Assembly (NCBI GenBank): GCA_034440635.1
Contig: JAOTON010001526.1
Location: 3,047,001 to 3,111,000 of the forward strand
Direction: 5' to 3'
Source of the DNA: Lepas anatifera
Lineage: Eukaryota > Arthropoda > Thecostraca > Lepadidae
DNA length: 64,000 nt
Below are positions 11,934 through 21,908 of the stretch, in pieces (positions within the stretch are counted from its first letter, which is position 1; the number at the start of each line of letters is the position of its first letter). The position numbers were made by a program, and so were the translations under genes. The notes under the pieces are model-generated. The model saw only the letters and a program-made list of their open reading frames with translations. It made no database searches and was not told where the DNA came from.

Positions 11934-12062
11934 TTTTATAAAACTTGAAATAACTTTTTCGCCGAGCCTTTTTTTGGTTTTGATTTTGTATGGAAATTGT
12001 ATAGAGGAGATAGCCGCAAAACTCTGTTGTTTCCGTTTTTCCGATTTTTACCCTGAATTTTT
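11934..12062 (+). repeat. Dispersed repeat, copy 2 of 2
   Basis: Second copy of the 10796-10935 repeat with the same order of blocks and scattered substitutions. The region from here to 12560 shows nothing else recognisable. Confidence 0.65.
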
Positions 12063-12567
12063 GGAAAACGCTTTCAAATTTCAGCTTCTAATATCTTTCT
12101 TACAAAGCAAAAATTCAAAAAGTACAACAACAGAGTTGTGGAGACTGGCTCCTAGAACATAGGCCCACTCACACTGTTTCAATGATTATATTATGTAAAA
12201 AGTTATTCAAACTTTAAGTTTGAGAAATTTGAAAAAGAAAGTCAAATTGTACAAAAACTGAAATTGTGTCACGCTTGAAATATCAACTGACGTAAAGATA
12301 CACATATTGTCTACTTTTGGTGAAAAAATCACGACGATGGCCACCTTACTTTACGAGATATTTCACGAAATATGCTCCCATAGGGTTAACATTGATAACG
12401 CACCCTTAATCCCTCATCCTTTAGATGCTGACGAAGACTATGGTCGAAACGCGTACATCTGCTGTCTTAGTTCCAATGATAAAGTATTTAGAGCCTCGAA
12501 ATCTGCTGTCTCGGAATTTTCATATTGTTGACCGATGATGGGGTCAACTTATTGGTCAGTCCATTAT

Positions 12568-12734
12568 CACGCGCAGTGGAGGGGGTCCTAAAGTGCCGCC
12601 TACCTATTTTTCCGAGGAGACCGGACAACCTTTGATCACCGTAAAACGCTACTTGACCACATTTGGGAAAATTCATGAGCGCGTCCATCGGTGAAGGAAT
12701 TTTGAAAATCATTGTGTATTTTTTATGAATGGGC
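12568..12734. mobile_element. TTAA-type family C element, left part, split by the LTR element
   Basis: It starts CACGCGCAGTGGAGG after 'ttat', a likely mutated TTAA. The sequence matches the reverse complement of 45600-45889: 'gggggtcctaaagtgc', 'tttttccg.gg..gccgg', 'tttgaaaatc'. The match resumes after the LTR element at 19779, which shows directly that the LTR element jumped into this copy. Confidence 0.75.
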
Positions 12735-13090
12735 TGTAAATATTCTTCTTGTTATGAATACTCAGTGTAAATATTCTTCTTGTTATGAATACTCAGTGGG
12801 GTGGAACATCAGTATATTACTTGTACCATATCACGGTGGTGGAAGTGATGGGAGTCCAATATCAGTGTAAATGCTTATGTTAGGGCGCGTCGCGTTGCAT
12901 CAGTATACTATTTGTAACATATCATAGTGGTGGAAGTGGTGGAAGTGATGGGAGTCCAATATCAGTGTAAATGCTTATGTAAGTGCGCGTCGCGTATATC
13001 AGTGTAAATGCTTATGTAAGTGCGCGTCGCGTTGCATCAGTATACTATTTGTAACATCATGGTGGTGGAAGCGCAAATGCGCAAATACTT

Positions 13091-13095
13091 TATAA
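13091..13095 (+). promoter_or_regulatory. Probable TATA box of the LTR promoter
   Basis: 'ctttataac' stands just downstream of the tandem-repeat block, which would serve as the enhancer/U3 part. The same site occurs at 19164-19168 in the 3' LTR. Confidence 0.5.
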
Positions 13096-13383
13096 CAGTG
13101 TAAACGCTATCTTAAACCACTAAGTTCGACCAAACGGATCAAGCGGTGATCGAACCAATGGTGCAGAAAATTATTTGAGGGCTTGCCACTGGTTAGCACA
13201 CCAGCCCCGCCCGTAAATAGCGAGAACTAGGCACGTGATAAATACTTGTGTCCTGAACAATCGATTTGGAGGACACATTTTACAAGCGATTTCCCGCATT
13301 AGCAAGTATAAGAAACGTCTGGAGGGTTTGACAGGCAGCACTGGTCTACCAGCAGTGCCCCTGGCACCACCTCCAGTCACAAT

Positions 13384-13389
13384 GTAAGT
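13384..13389 (+). promoter_or_regulatory. Candidate splice donor within the LTR
   Basis: GTAAGT in the context 'cacaat|gtaagtactt' is a near-ideal donor about 300 bp after the TATA box. A matching acceptor 'gtttgttatag' ends at 16252, just where the env-like frame starts. Such a pair could give a spliced env mRNA. Inferred from sequence only. Confidence 0.45.
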
Positions 13390-13706
13390 ACTTGTTCTCT
13401 TGCGCTCTTTTCTTTAGGTTTAGGCTCTGGTTAGGCTCTGGTGTATGGATGACTTCTGACCGATTGACTGACTGATTGACCGACTGATCATTTCCTGACC
13501 ATGTTTTTACGGCGACATAAATGCACGCAATATTACCTATGCTCTTTGCCTTCTCTATTGTGACCGAGGTATCAGATCCAGGCGTAAAAGTAAATGAAAT
13601 ACTGACCTCCAGATTGAGACTGATGAATCTTGCATTTCGCTCCTCTGTTCATCCATACAGTAATCTTACATTACGCCAAACACAAACTCAAAAATATCTT
13701 TCACAC

Positions 13707-13724
13707 TGGTGCCCCCGGTGAGGA
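13707..13724 (+). other. Primer-binding site
   Basis: 'tggtgcccccggtgagga' starts with TGG, the complement of a tRNA CCA end, one base after the 5' LTR. Position and form are those of a reverse-transcription primer site. I cannot name the tRNA. Confidence 0.7.
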
Positions 13725-16252
13725 GTTTTTCTCTGAAAATGGGAGGCCTAACTCAAGTATTTTATTAACTTTTGTCTCACAGTAGTTGTTTTAAATACTT
13801 ATTGTCACAGCTGTTTGTTTTCTCAGTTACCTCGCCATTCAATACCTGTCTAATTCTTCAATCAAGTCTAACGTTAAAAGGCAACTGAGTCATCCGTACA
13901 TGTAGTTATGCATGAATGGTCAGGAATTCTTATTTGCGCTAATTACCCGACTAACTGCGTGTCCGCCACACCTACCTAACCGTGTGTCTGTTACGCTATG
14001 CGCACACCACCGCGAATGGAGCCGAGACAGCGACACTTCTTTCATCTAATGACAGTATCCGCCCAGACGCACAATAACAGTCTCGCTTTTAGGGTACCTA
14101 TAGCTTTAGTGATGCCGGTCTCAGCCTAAACTAAATAGGTTCGCATGTTTAACTGTTTATATTGCCCTCTAAGCCTTAGAATGAGTAAAGTAATCTGTTG
14201 CATATATTGATTGAACTGCTCATATTTGACTTGCCAATTCTGAGAAAGTAATACCAGATGACGTGAGAATTCCAACCATATAATATGTATCATTTTGTTT
14301 CCTAAAGTAAGCCGTGTTTTCTTTACTTTCACGTATGTAACTTTTTGCAACTTTTGCATGTAATGATTCTCGTAAGGACCATTTCTCAGCATAACTTAGC
14401 ATAAATGCCTAATCTATTGAGAGAATTATTGTTGAACCTATCATAATTCTCATGCATTTTCCGGGGATTACCTAATCATCTTCCAAGTGGTAAACTCGTC
14501 AGGTGGTTGCCTCGTTCCTCATTGGTTTCCCATAAAGTTCCTGAACGTAATTATGACCACGCGACTATTTACTGAGTCTGCCACCAGGTTCGCTGCATTA
14601 TGCCTCAATCTGGTTACTCTCATCACAATGGGTATATTCAAGGTGCCGAAAAGATGTATGGGCTATTAAATATCACATGAAGGGCTAGGAGTATCTCATG
14701 TTGTTTATATTATGGATAGGTAATGTGGCGAAATAATGGTGAGAAAATCCCGTTAGCACCCGTAGATATGCATGACGCTTAAGTTATTCAGCCAAGTTAA
14801 ACGCCTTAACAGCTCGAGGTTGGGTGATGTGCCGTGGTTTATCCTTTACAAGTATCTCATTGCACAAATTATATTTTGTTGAAGGTAATAATAAGCTTCT
14901 ATGTAACTTTCTTGACCATATATCTTATAGTGAATTAAGCTTCCATGTACCTTATTCTTTGATTAAGTATCTTCTGAGATTTGACCTTATTCTTTGATTA
15001 AGTATCTTCTGAGATTTGTGTTCTATGTACCTTTAATGGATATGTATTTTCTGAAGACAACTGACAACTTTGATATTTATCATCAATAATAAGATGTAAG
15101 TTTTTGAGATGTTCAATGAATGTATGACTATTCTAATTTCTCAACATCGCTGGCAGCTTTTATATGAAAACTAATCTTCAATGATAATATTAAAAGATTT
15201 GATATGTTCAATGAATGCATGACCACTCTATATAAAGCAAACTTTTATTATTTTGTTGTATTGTTCAGTAGTCCTTAAATGTAATTGAAATTTTCTATAT
15301 CAAGCAAAGTTTTATTATTTTGTTATATTTTCAGCAATCTTTAGATAAAACTGACAATTCCAAAGCATCAAGGCCTGTTAACTTATCAGGTGCCTGGTAC
15401 TATTGAAAAATTCAATTCCAAGGCAGATAATATGGATAGCGTTCTACGTTACAAGATAACCTCTTATTTTGTGTGCATTGAGTCTTGTTATTTTGACCAC
15501 TGCCACTCTGGACCGTGCGCAAGGTCCAGGGAAACAGGGCTGAATAATTTTTGCTGTAGTGGATTACCTTCGAGTAGGTGACCCGCTCTAGGATATGCAT
15601 TTAGAGATCCAGCGCTGGCGGTGCGTTAAGTCCATGGCCCCGAAGGCGCGGGCAGCTGAGGCCTCCGAGAGAGTGCGTAAGTCCGGCCAGCGTGGAGCTG
15701 AGAGCCTCCGAGGTAAGGAGAGCAGAATGTGTTGCCACAGCGGGGATCTGGCGTTAGCGGGTCGTCAGGTTTAGTTAGGATCTCCGTAATATTTTATGAA
15801 TACTCCTATAGTGAGTCGTTAGGTTAGTTAGAAGAGTACCCCTAGCACCCTCTGACCCAGATAGAAATGAGAAGCACCACTTTTTGAAGTACCGTACGAT
15901 GACTGGAAATGTTCCTCTTTAAGCATGAGCGGAGAGACATGGCATGGAAGCAGCAACCGCTCCGCCATACACAGTCAAACCCGAGTACACTTATGAGATG
16001 GGAACCGTAGGCCTACCTCTCAACCCAAGGGAGGGGGTGACGTGCTACCCTCTGTAGCAGAGCATGGCAGTGGCATAATTTCAGCATCAGTAGTTCTTTC
16101 AGGAGCAGAATCTTCATCATCTTCAGCATATCACCAATATGACAGGATCCCGACTCCACAGGCGGCGCGAGACCGGTCTCGGAGACGTGAAAGACCGCCT
16201 GATTAGTATCAACCCTAGAGCATCGTATCATGCAATGGTCTGTTTGTTATAG
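13725..16252 (+). other. LTR-element leader, AT-rich, no gag-pol seen
   Basis: The place where gag and pol would lie is occupied by AT-rich sequence with many stops in every frame. I searched by eye for reverse transcriptase (Y/F-x-DD), RNase H, integrase (HHCC, DDE) and CCHC knuckles and saw none. A CpG-richer patch at 15600-15730 contains donor-like 'gtaag' sites ('gcgtaagtcc', 'cgaggtaagg') and could be a small exon. Several acceptor-like pyrimidine tracts ending in AG occur near 15270, 15335 and 16252. Confidence 0.6.
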
Positions 16253-17420
16253 GTGGCTCATCTTGATCCGAACCCAGGTGATATTTTAAGCTCACATCTG
16301 GACGCGGGCATCCTGGAACCTCAAGACGATGAGGCGGCACCGAGATGGGAATCCAGCCTTCAACTACATCACGGGGCTTACCTCAAACCTCTTGGGGAAA
16401 TGCCCTTACAATCTTCGTGCGCAGTCTACCCAATTGGACGATAATTCTTCCACAGCAAATTTTATTTTCCGTATCAGCAGTTTGAGTCCCCTTATTTAGC
16501 TCTCCAGCATACAGAGGGATCTAGCTTTACACTTTTAACTGAATCAGAGGCCACCATGGATTACTTCCTCATGGACGAATCTCTCCATGATACATGTTAC
16601 GGAGATAAGCCACGCATTTGCTCTCTCTCACAACCAGTGAGGACTGCACCAAAAAATGACCAAGCTAGTTGTCTATATCAATTGTTTACGGATGTTCCTG
16701 TTCCTACACTATGCCCAGTACAAATTCAGTACCGGGATGGTCCACAATTTCGACACATGGGTCAAGGAATCTGGTTATATGGCGCTGCTCAGGGAGAACT
16801 CTTTGTGCAATGCCTGGGTCTTGCGGGATCAAAACCCAACTTGGGGAAATACCAATTGACTGGAACTGGTGCGTTCAAGCTGAAGGCAGGATGTACGGCA
16901 ACATTCAATGACCATATCCGTCTCCCCCAGTTATGTGTCAGGAAGTGACGCCTTTGTCACTAATCTTACGATTTACCCAATCGTGGACGTCTTCTCTTTG
17001 AATTTCACAATCAGCCTCTGGCAAAACATGACTTCCGATTTGCCTAAGCCAGGTCACTATTCTGACTTCTTGAATCATCTAAAGCAAGATACATCGATTA
17101 CCAGACAATCAATTGATTTGAAAGAGTTTAATCGAACGCTCATGCATTTTGAAAAACTGCGTAACCAATTACCACCCTACCATCCCTTGCGGTGGCTATC
17201 ACATCCCAGCGGTCAAATGTCAGGGTTCACCTTCTTGCTTGTTTTGAACATTGTGTCAGTTGTCCTGCTCGCATTTTGGATACGTCGGATTAGCCTTGCG
17301 CAACGTCCTCTGCAAGCAAGGATGCGAGCAATGCCTTTGTCGGGAGCTTCGGCTGCCGGCAGATCTGGACTTATACGGGTTCGTCGACATCGGCGAACAC
17401 AATTAGAGGACACCGTATAA
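16253..17420 (+). pseudogene. env: Envelope glycoprotein fragment (errantivirus / baculovirus F-like), broken
   Basis: A run of coding sequence resembling the C-terminal, membrane-anchored part of class I fusion-type envelopes of insect errantiviruses and baculovirus F proteins. Seen: conserved-looking cysteines (near 16600-16700, 16810 and 16890), a G-x-G-x-F-x-L-x-x-G-C block near 16865-16895, potential N-glycosylation sites, and one hydrophobic membrane helix at about 17223-17285 followed by an Arg-rich tail. Breaks: a stop at 16442-16444 and a frame change at a five-C run (16924-16928). The amino-terminal surface portion is not found. A codon in an ideal start context (gccaccatgg, ATG at 16556) lies after the first stop. 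A splice acceptor ends at 16252. Family assignment rests on motif pattern, not on a search. Confidence 0.65.
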
Positions 17421-18125
17421 GCCAGGGGAGTGCACCCCTCAGGCCGCGGGACGGGAGCACGCTATGACGAGATGTTGGTGTCAATGTGATAATTCACTCG
17501 GCACTAACTACCTCCGAGCCGCTGCGGACCACCGGTATGGTCCGAGACGCATTCTGCCTCTGCTAGCAAGCAGACGTCTGGATAGGTGCTCTTCGTAGGC
17601 CAAATAGCGAGCAGGTTGGTGACAGACCATCCCTCGATAGTGGTTAGGGGAGGGTGTGCTAAACCAGCTCCCAGATGTATCGCAAAGATACCAGGCATAT
17701 ACAACGTTGGCACAATTTCAGAACCAACAAGTACGTTCTCCTGCACCGCTTACTAGTAGAAAGAACCACCGTCCCTCTCCGGTGTAAAACTTCCTACCCT
17801 TGAATGCGGCCCAAATACTGAAACAGCACCACCCACTGGTTCCATTCAAAACTGGCTTCACTTTACATAGACCCGAGTTCCTGGTACCATAAATCGAATG
17901 CTTGGACCTTTTCATGTGTTTGTTCACCCAATGTTGAATTGCGTTACAGTCAACTAGCATTGCTCATTCTTTGATCAGCAATATCAGATATCATCTCGTC
18001 ATTTCATGTTGGCCTCATTTCAGTAACAATACCAATACCTGTACACTTGCTCACTTGGAACTTTATCTCGACCTTTGGGAGGCGCATTTGACCAATGCCC
18101 GGTGATCTTTTCCACGTGGTTTTAA
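17421..18125 (+). other. LTR-element interior, no frame recognised
   Basis: Between the env fragment and the GC-rich ORF there are only short minus-strand open frames with no recognisable content. A possible acceptor ('ggttttaag') lies at the end, just before the ORF at 18126. Confidence 0.4.
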
Positions 18126-18674
18126 GTACGTAACCGCCACTTCTCTGCCGGCACGGACATCCTCTTCACCCGTGTTTCTGCAGCCAACAGATTCGGGATC
18201 CAAAACGACGACGAGGATGACCCAACGGGCCTGGATCCACTCCCGAGCCTCGACCTCACCCTTTTGGCGGACATCCTGCGGCTTCTAACGCTGGCACGAC
18301 ACGGCCCACAACTGCCCCTACGTCCGAGGCATGTACACCCCTCAGCTGGCCTCCACACCTCATGCAACGTCGGCGTAGACACAGCAATACGTTGCCTCTG
18401 CACGCTCCGGCCCAGCGACTCCAATCCCACGCCCATTTGGTCCTGTGTCAATTGGATCAACGACGCGTGGGACAGGGAAGCGGACATCAACACCCTTCGC
18501 CCTACACTCGTCACCGAGTGGGATGAGTGGGATGGGACCGACCCAGCGGCCATCTGGTCCTACGCCTCCTGGACCAGTCACGAGTGGGATTGGCCCGACT
18601 TCGCCCCGGATTGGACCGACTCCGCAGCCATCGTTCCCGTCTGGTCTTACCCTGACTGGACAGACGATGAGTAG
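18126..18674 (+). CDS. Trp-rich acidic ORF near the 3' LTR, unrecognised
   Basis: Open without a stop from 18126 to the TAG ending at 18674 (182 codons). The first ATG is at 18264, which would give 136 residues. The stretch is clearly more GC-rich than the rest of the element. The first part is acidic (NDDEDDP) with a Leu-rich segment. The second holds a degenerate repeat of about 14-18 residues of the form P-x-x-I/V-W-S-Y/C-x-x-W-T/I-x-x-x-W-D, seen three times (near 18430, 18545 and 18630), ending in WTDDE. No signal peptide or membrane helix. I do not recognise the family. Overlapping open frames on the minus strand exist, and the DNA repeat could create them all by composition, so coding status is uncertain. 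It could be an accessory protein or a second exon. Confidence 0.4.
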   Translation, partial: VRNRHFSAGTDILFTRVSAANRFGIQNDDEDDPTGLDPLPSLDLTLLADILRLLTLARHGPQLPLRPRHVHPSAGLHTSCNVGVDTAIRCLCTLRPSDSNPTPIWSCVNWINDAWDREADINTLRPTLVTEWDEWDGTDPAAIWSYASWTSHEWDWPDFAPDWTDSAAIVPVWSYPDWTDDE

Positions 18675-18807
18675 GACCGGGACAGAAGCCAATGAAGCCG
18701 CTGTCATCTTCGACGTTCTTACACTGCCCGGACTATTTGTGTTTAGTTTCTTTTTTCTTCTCATCCACGGTTGGGAATCATTTCTTTGGCTATAAACATT
18801 TAACGAG

Positions 18808-19778
18808 TGTAAATATTCTTCTTGTTATGAATACTCAGTGTAAATATTCTTCTTGTTATGAATACTCAGTGGGGTGGAACATCAGTATATTACTTGTACC
18901 ATATCACGGTGGTGGAAGTGATGGGAGTCCAATATCAGTGTAAATGCTTATGTTAGGGCGCGTCGCGTTGCATCAGTATACTATTTGTAACATATCATAG
19001 TGGTGGAAGTGGTGGAAGTGATGGGAGTCCAATATCAGTGTAAATGCTTATGTAAGTGCGCGTCGCGTATATCAGTGTAAATGCTTATGTAAGTGCGCGT
19101 CGCGTTGCATCAGTATACTATTTGTAACATCATGGTGGTGGAAGCGCAAATGCGCAAATACTTTATAACAGTGTAAACGCTATCTTAAACCACTAAGTTC
19201 GACCAAACGGATCAAGCGGTGATCGAACCAATGGTGCAGAAAATTATTTGAGGGCTTGCCACTGGTTAGCACACCAGCCCCGCCCGTAAATAGCGAGAAC
19301 TAGGCACGTGATAAATACTTGTGTCCTGAACAATCGATTTGGAGGACACATTTTACAAGCGATTTCCCGCATTAGCAAGTATAAGAAACGTCTGGAGGGT
19401 TTGACAGGCAGCACTGGTCTACCAGCAGTGCCCCTGGCACCACCTCCAGTCACAATGTAAGTACTTGTTCTCTTGCGCTCTTTTCTTTAGGTTTAGGCTC
19501 TGGTTAGGCTCTGGTGTATGGATGACTTCTGACCGATTGACTGACTGATTGACCGACTGATCATTTCCTGACCATGTTTTTACGGCGACATAAATGCACG
19601 CAATATTACCTATGCTCTTTGCCTTCTCTATTGTGACCGAGGTATCAGATCCAGGCGTAAAAGTAAATGAAATACTGACCTCCAGATTGAGACTGATGAA
19701 TCTTGCATTTCGCTCCTCTGTTCATCCATACAGTAATCTTACATTACGCCAAACACAAACTCAAAAATATCTTTCACA
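18808..19778 (+). repeat. 3' LTR (971 bp)
   Basis: Offset from the 5' LTR by 6073 bp at both ends, so equal in length. By reading, no difference was found. It is preceded by 'atttaacgag' with no purine tract, and followed by GGGC, the second copy of the target duplication. Confidence 0.92.
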
Positions 19779-20315
19779 GGGCTTTCAAAGTCGAATCTAA
19801 ATTTTGAGAGCGTCGCACCAGTTAACCTGCACTGTATATTGAGTGGTGACGTAATAACGTCATATAGTCATGGGTTATGTCAAGGTCAACCCACATCAAG
19901 GTCAAGGTCAAAGGTCACACCCCAGTATTCCGGTGAGATGGCTTTATTCAGTATGACATATATTATGCTATGATAGTAAAGGCTACTCAAGATCAAGGTC
20001 ACATGTAAAGGTCAAATATATTTCTCAAGGTCAAACCCTAATTTCCCACCCAAATGTTGCTCACTGTGCGCGTTTTAGTGAAAAATAGAAAGAGATCGTT
20101 TTCCGTATATACTCGATAAATCAGCTTGAAAATCCTAGGACCGTTGTATTTTTACCAAAATTTTGACCATAACCTTGAGTTTTTGACCATCTCACCTCTC
20201 AAAGGTCATGTCACTGTGAGGTCATATTGATTATTTTATCAATTAATTATTATTTTATAAACAGCTTCGTACTGAATTGAGATAAAGCTTCCATTTTGAT
20301 TGCATTGTGCTTATC
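19779..20315. mobile_element. TTAA-type family C element, continuation after the LTR element
   Basis: 'gggctttcaaagtcgaatct' continues the family C sequence broken at 12734. The relative at 45600-45889 (read in reverse) has the uninterrupted version 'aggctttcaaaatcagact'. Downstream it is dense in AGGTCA units, including a perfect direct repeat spaced by one base at 19905-19917. It is cut at 20316 by the insertion of family A copy 2. Confidence 0.75.
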
Positions 20316-20319
20316 TTAA

Positions 20320-21326
20320 CCCGCGCCCCACCGGGGTTCCGGCGCCACCTTCGCCCCACCGGGGGCCATCGATGGCCCCCTCTAACTCCGAAAATATGGC
20401 CGTTAGCGCAAATCTGCAAAGTGCAATAGAAGCTCGCATGAATTCAGTAAGAAATTACTTCGCATGTTTTAGTGCTCAGGTCAATGGTTTGACCTCCAGA
20501 GGTCAAATTAGGTCAAGATCGGCTATTTTCACTCAAATATGCAATGATTAAGCAAACTGGGCATAACTCTTATGTCATTAGAGCTATTGAGGCCTGGTAA
20601 AGTACATTTGATAGCAAATTGCCTGTACTTTTTCCGCTATTTGGAACGTAAAGACCTCCCGCCAGTGGTTTGACTGCCAGAGGTCACCTCGTGACCTAAT
20701 ATGACCTGAGGTCACGAAAGGTCAAAAAGTGACCTTGCCGTATATCAAATGAAAGCCAGTGACAAGACAAACACGATGGTGTTTGTTTCACCGCTCTAGC
20801 TCAATTAGGTCAAAAGTTATTGTCAAAATACTGTTTTTGACCTCCGGTGACCTTGGATGACCTTGGAAAAGTCAAAGGGCAAATATGACCCCTGGGATCC
20901 GTGAAGGGGGTATCCAAAAACGTTGTTCTGAGCAGTCTGAGTATTTGCAATCATTTTTGTGACTTTTATATCATGAAATAGTTTTTCCCCATGCTTTTCC
21001 AATGGGAGAGGTCGCCTCGTGACCTGATCTCAGGGCACGAAATCGAAAAATCCCGGATATAAACCCTGTAGACCCTGGAGGGGTCATGAAGTGTAGGAAG
21101 TTTCAAATCGATCCACTTTGAAATGTAGCTCTTACAGAGCTCTAAAGTGAAGTGAGGTGACCTTGGTTGACCTCGTCTGGTGACCTGACCTTGGGTGACC
21201 CGGGGTAAAAAATTTCAGGAATGATGGGAAAATGATGCAGTGAGAGGAAGAGTGCTGCGCCTAGTCGTTTTTTTGCTATCCCGTAAAAACCTTAGGGGGC
21301 CATCGATGCCCCCGGTGGGGCGAGGG
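20320..21326. mobile_element. TTAA-flanked, piggyBac-like MITE, family A copy 2 (inverted)
   Basis: Starts CCCGCGCCCCACCGG and ends CCGGTGGGGCGAGGG, flanked by TTAA at 20316-20319 and 21327-21330. It is the reverse complement of the 8833-9857 copy along most of its length, with scattered substitutions, for example the shared 'aactccgaaaatatgg' and 'tgaccttggatgaccttgg'. Non-coding. Confidence 0.85.
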
Positions 21327-21330
21327 TTAA

Positions 21331-21904
21331 AATGGGGAGTTGATTGGTGTGCAACATGACCACACCAGGCTACTTTGTGACCTTGACCTAGCTCGATATA
21401 AGGTAATTTTTGCCATTTAACCTAGCAAGGTCATATTATACATCATTCGATTTGCTAGGATCAGTGAAATCCAATGATCCCTAAATATTTTCTGTAGCTC
21501 CGCTGAGTAAAATTCTAGAGGGGAAAATGTACACTGCCCTGCTGTGAGCCTATGGAACCTTCCTTGGCCTCTCTTGACTTCAATATTGACCTAACTTAAG
21601 AAATTTCGTATAATTTATAGTTGTCTCGTCAAGAACTTTAAAACACCGCCAGTAATTTTTCTTTCACTTTTCTGGGAAATGAGATACGGAGGGGACAAAA
21701 TGCGCCCCCACCCCCAGCGGGGTGCGTCATGCCAGGGATCCGAACAGGACGCTTGTTAAACCATGGGGGTTCGAATTTCGGATTCCCAGCGGGGCGCGTG
21801 CTTAAAAAGCTGGTCCTGGTCTGGTACCATAGGGGAAAGGAACAGTCCGGCCTGGTCTTGTCAACCTTTTTGTATCTTTTATTATCCCTTTTTTATTTTA
21901 AGCA
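21331..21904. other. GACCT-rich sequence, probably more of a TTAA-type element
   Basis: Repeated TGACCT/AGGTCA hexamers, as in the neighbouring elements. It shares 'tcatattatacatcattcgat' with the interior of the 21909-22900 element (near 22590). No boundaries of its own could be defined. Confidence 0.45.
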
Positions 21905-21908
21905 TTAA

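Larger units (their letters stand above)
12735..13705 (+). repeat. 5' LTR (971 bp)
   Basis: It opens with an exact tandem duplication of a 31-bp unit (12735-12765, 12766-12796). It then holds period-100 repeats: 'ggaagtgatgggagtccaat' at 12841 and 12941, with a shorter third piece near 13001. TATAA is at 13091-13095. A strong splice donor GTAAGT is at 13384-13389, after the expected transcription start. The 69-aa and 66-aa open frames inside are identical in both LTRs and are probably not genes. Confidence 0.92.
12735..19778 (+). mobile_element. LTR retroelement, env-bearing, no recognisable gag-pol
   Basis: Two 971-bp LTRs (12735-13705, 18808-19778) read as identical, start TG and end CA. 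The 4-bp duplication GGGC lies at 12731-12734 and 19779-19782. A tRNA-type primer site follows the 5' LTR. The 5.1-kb interior has a degraded env fragment (16253-17420) and an unusual ORF (18126-18674), but I find no protease, reverse transcriptase, RNase H or integrase motif. The leader 13725-16250 is AT-rich and non-coding. Identical LTRs imply a recent insertion, so mobilisation was probably in trans by an autonomous relative. No clear polypurine tract precedes the 3' LTR. Errantivirus/gypsy affinity is inferred from the env type and the 4-bp duplication. Confidence 0.9.

Noticed and set aside
13171..13380. 69-codon frame repeated exactly at 19244-19453
   Set aside because: It is repeated only because it lies in the LTRs. 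It is antisense and has no recognisable content.
18360..18764. Minus-strand frame with GP-rich repeats
   Set aside because: It mirrors the DNA repeat that underlies the plus-strand Trp-rich frame. The plus strand is the sense strand of the retroelement, so that one is preferred, with low confidence.
21700..21790. tRNA or tRNA-derived SINE, from the box B-like 'ggttcgaatttc'
   Set aside because: No box A at the proper distance and no cloverleaf could be drawn.
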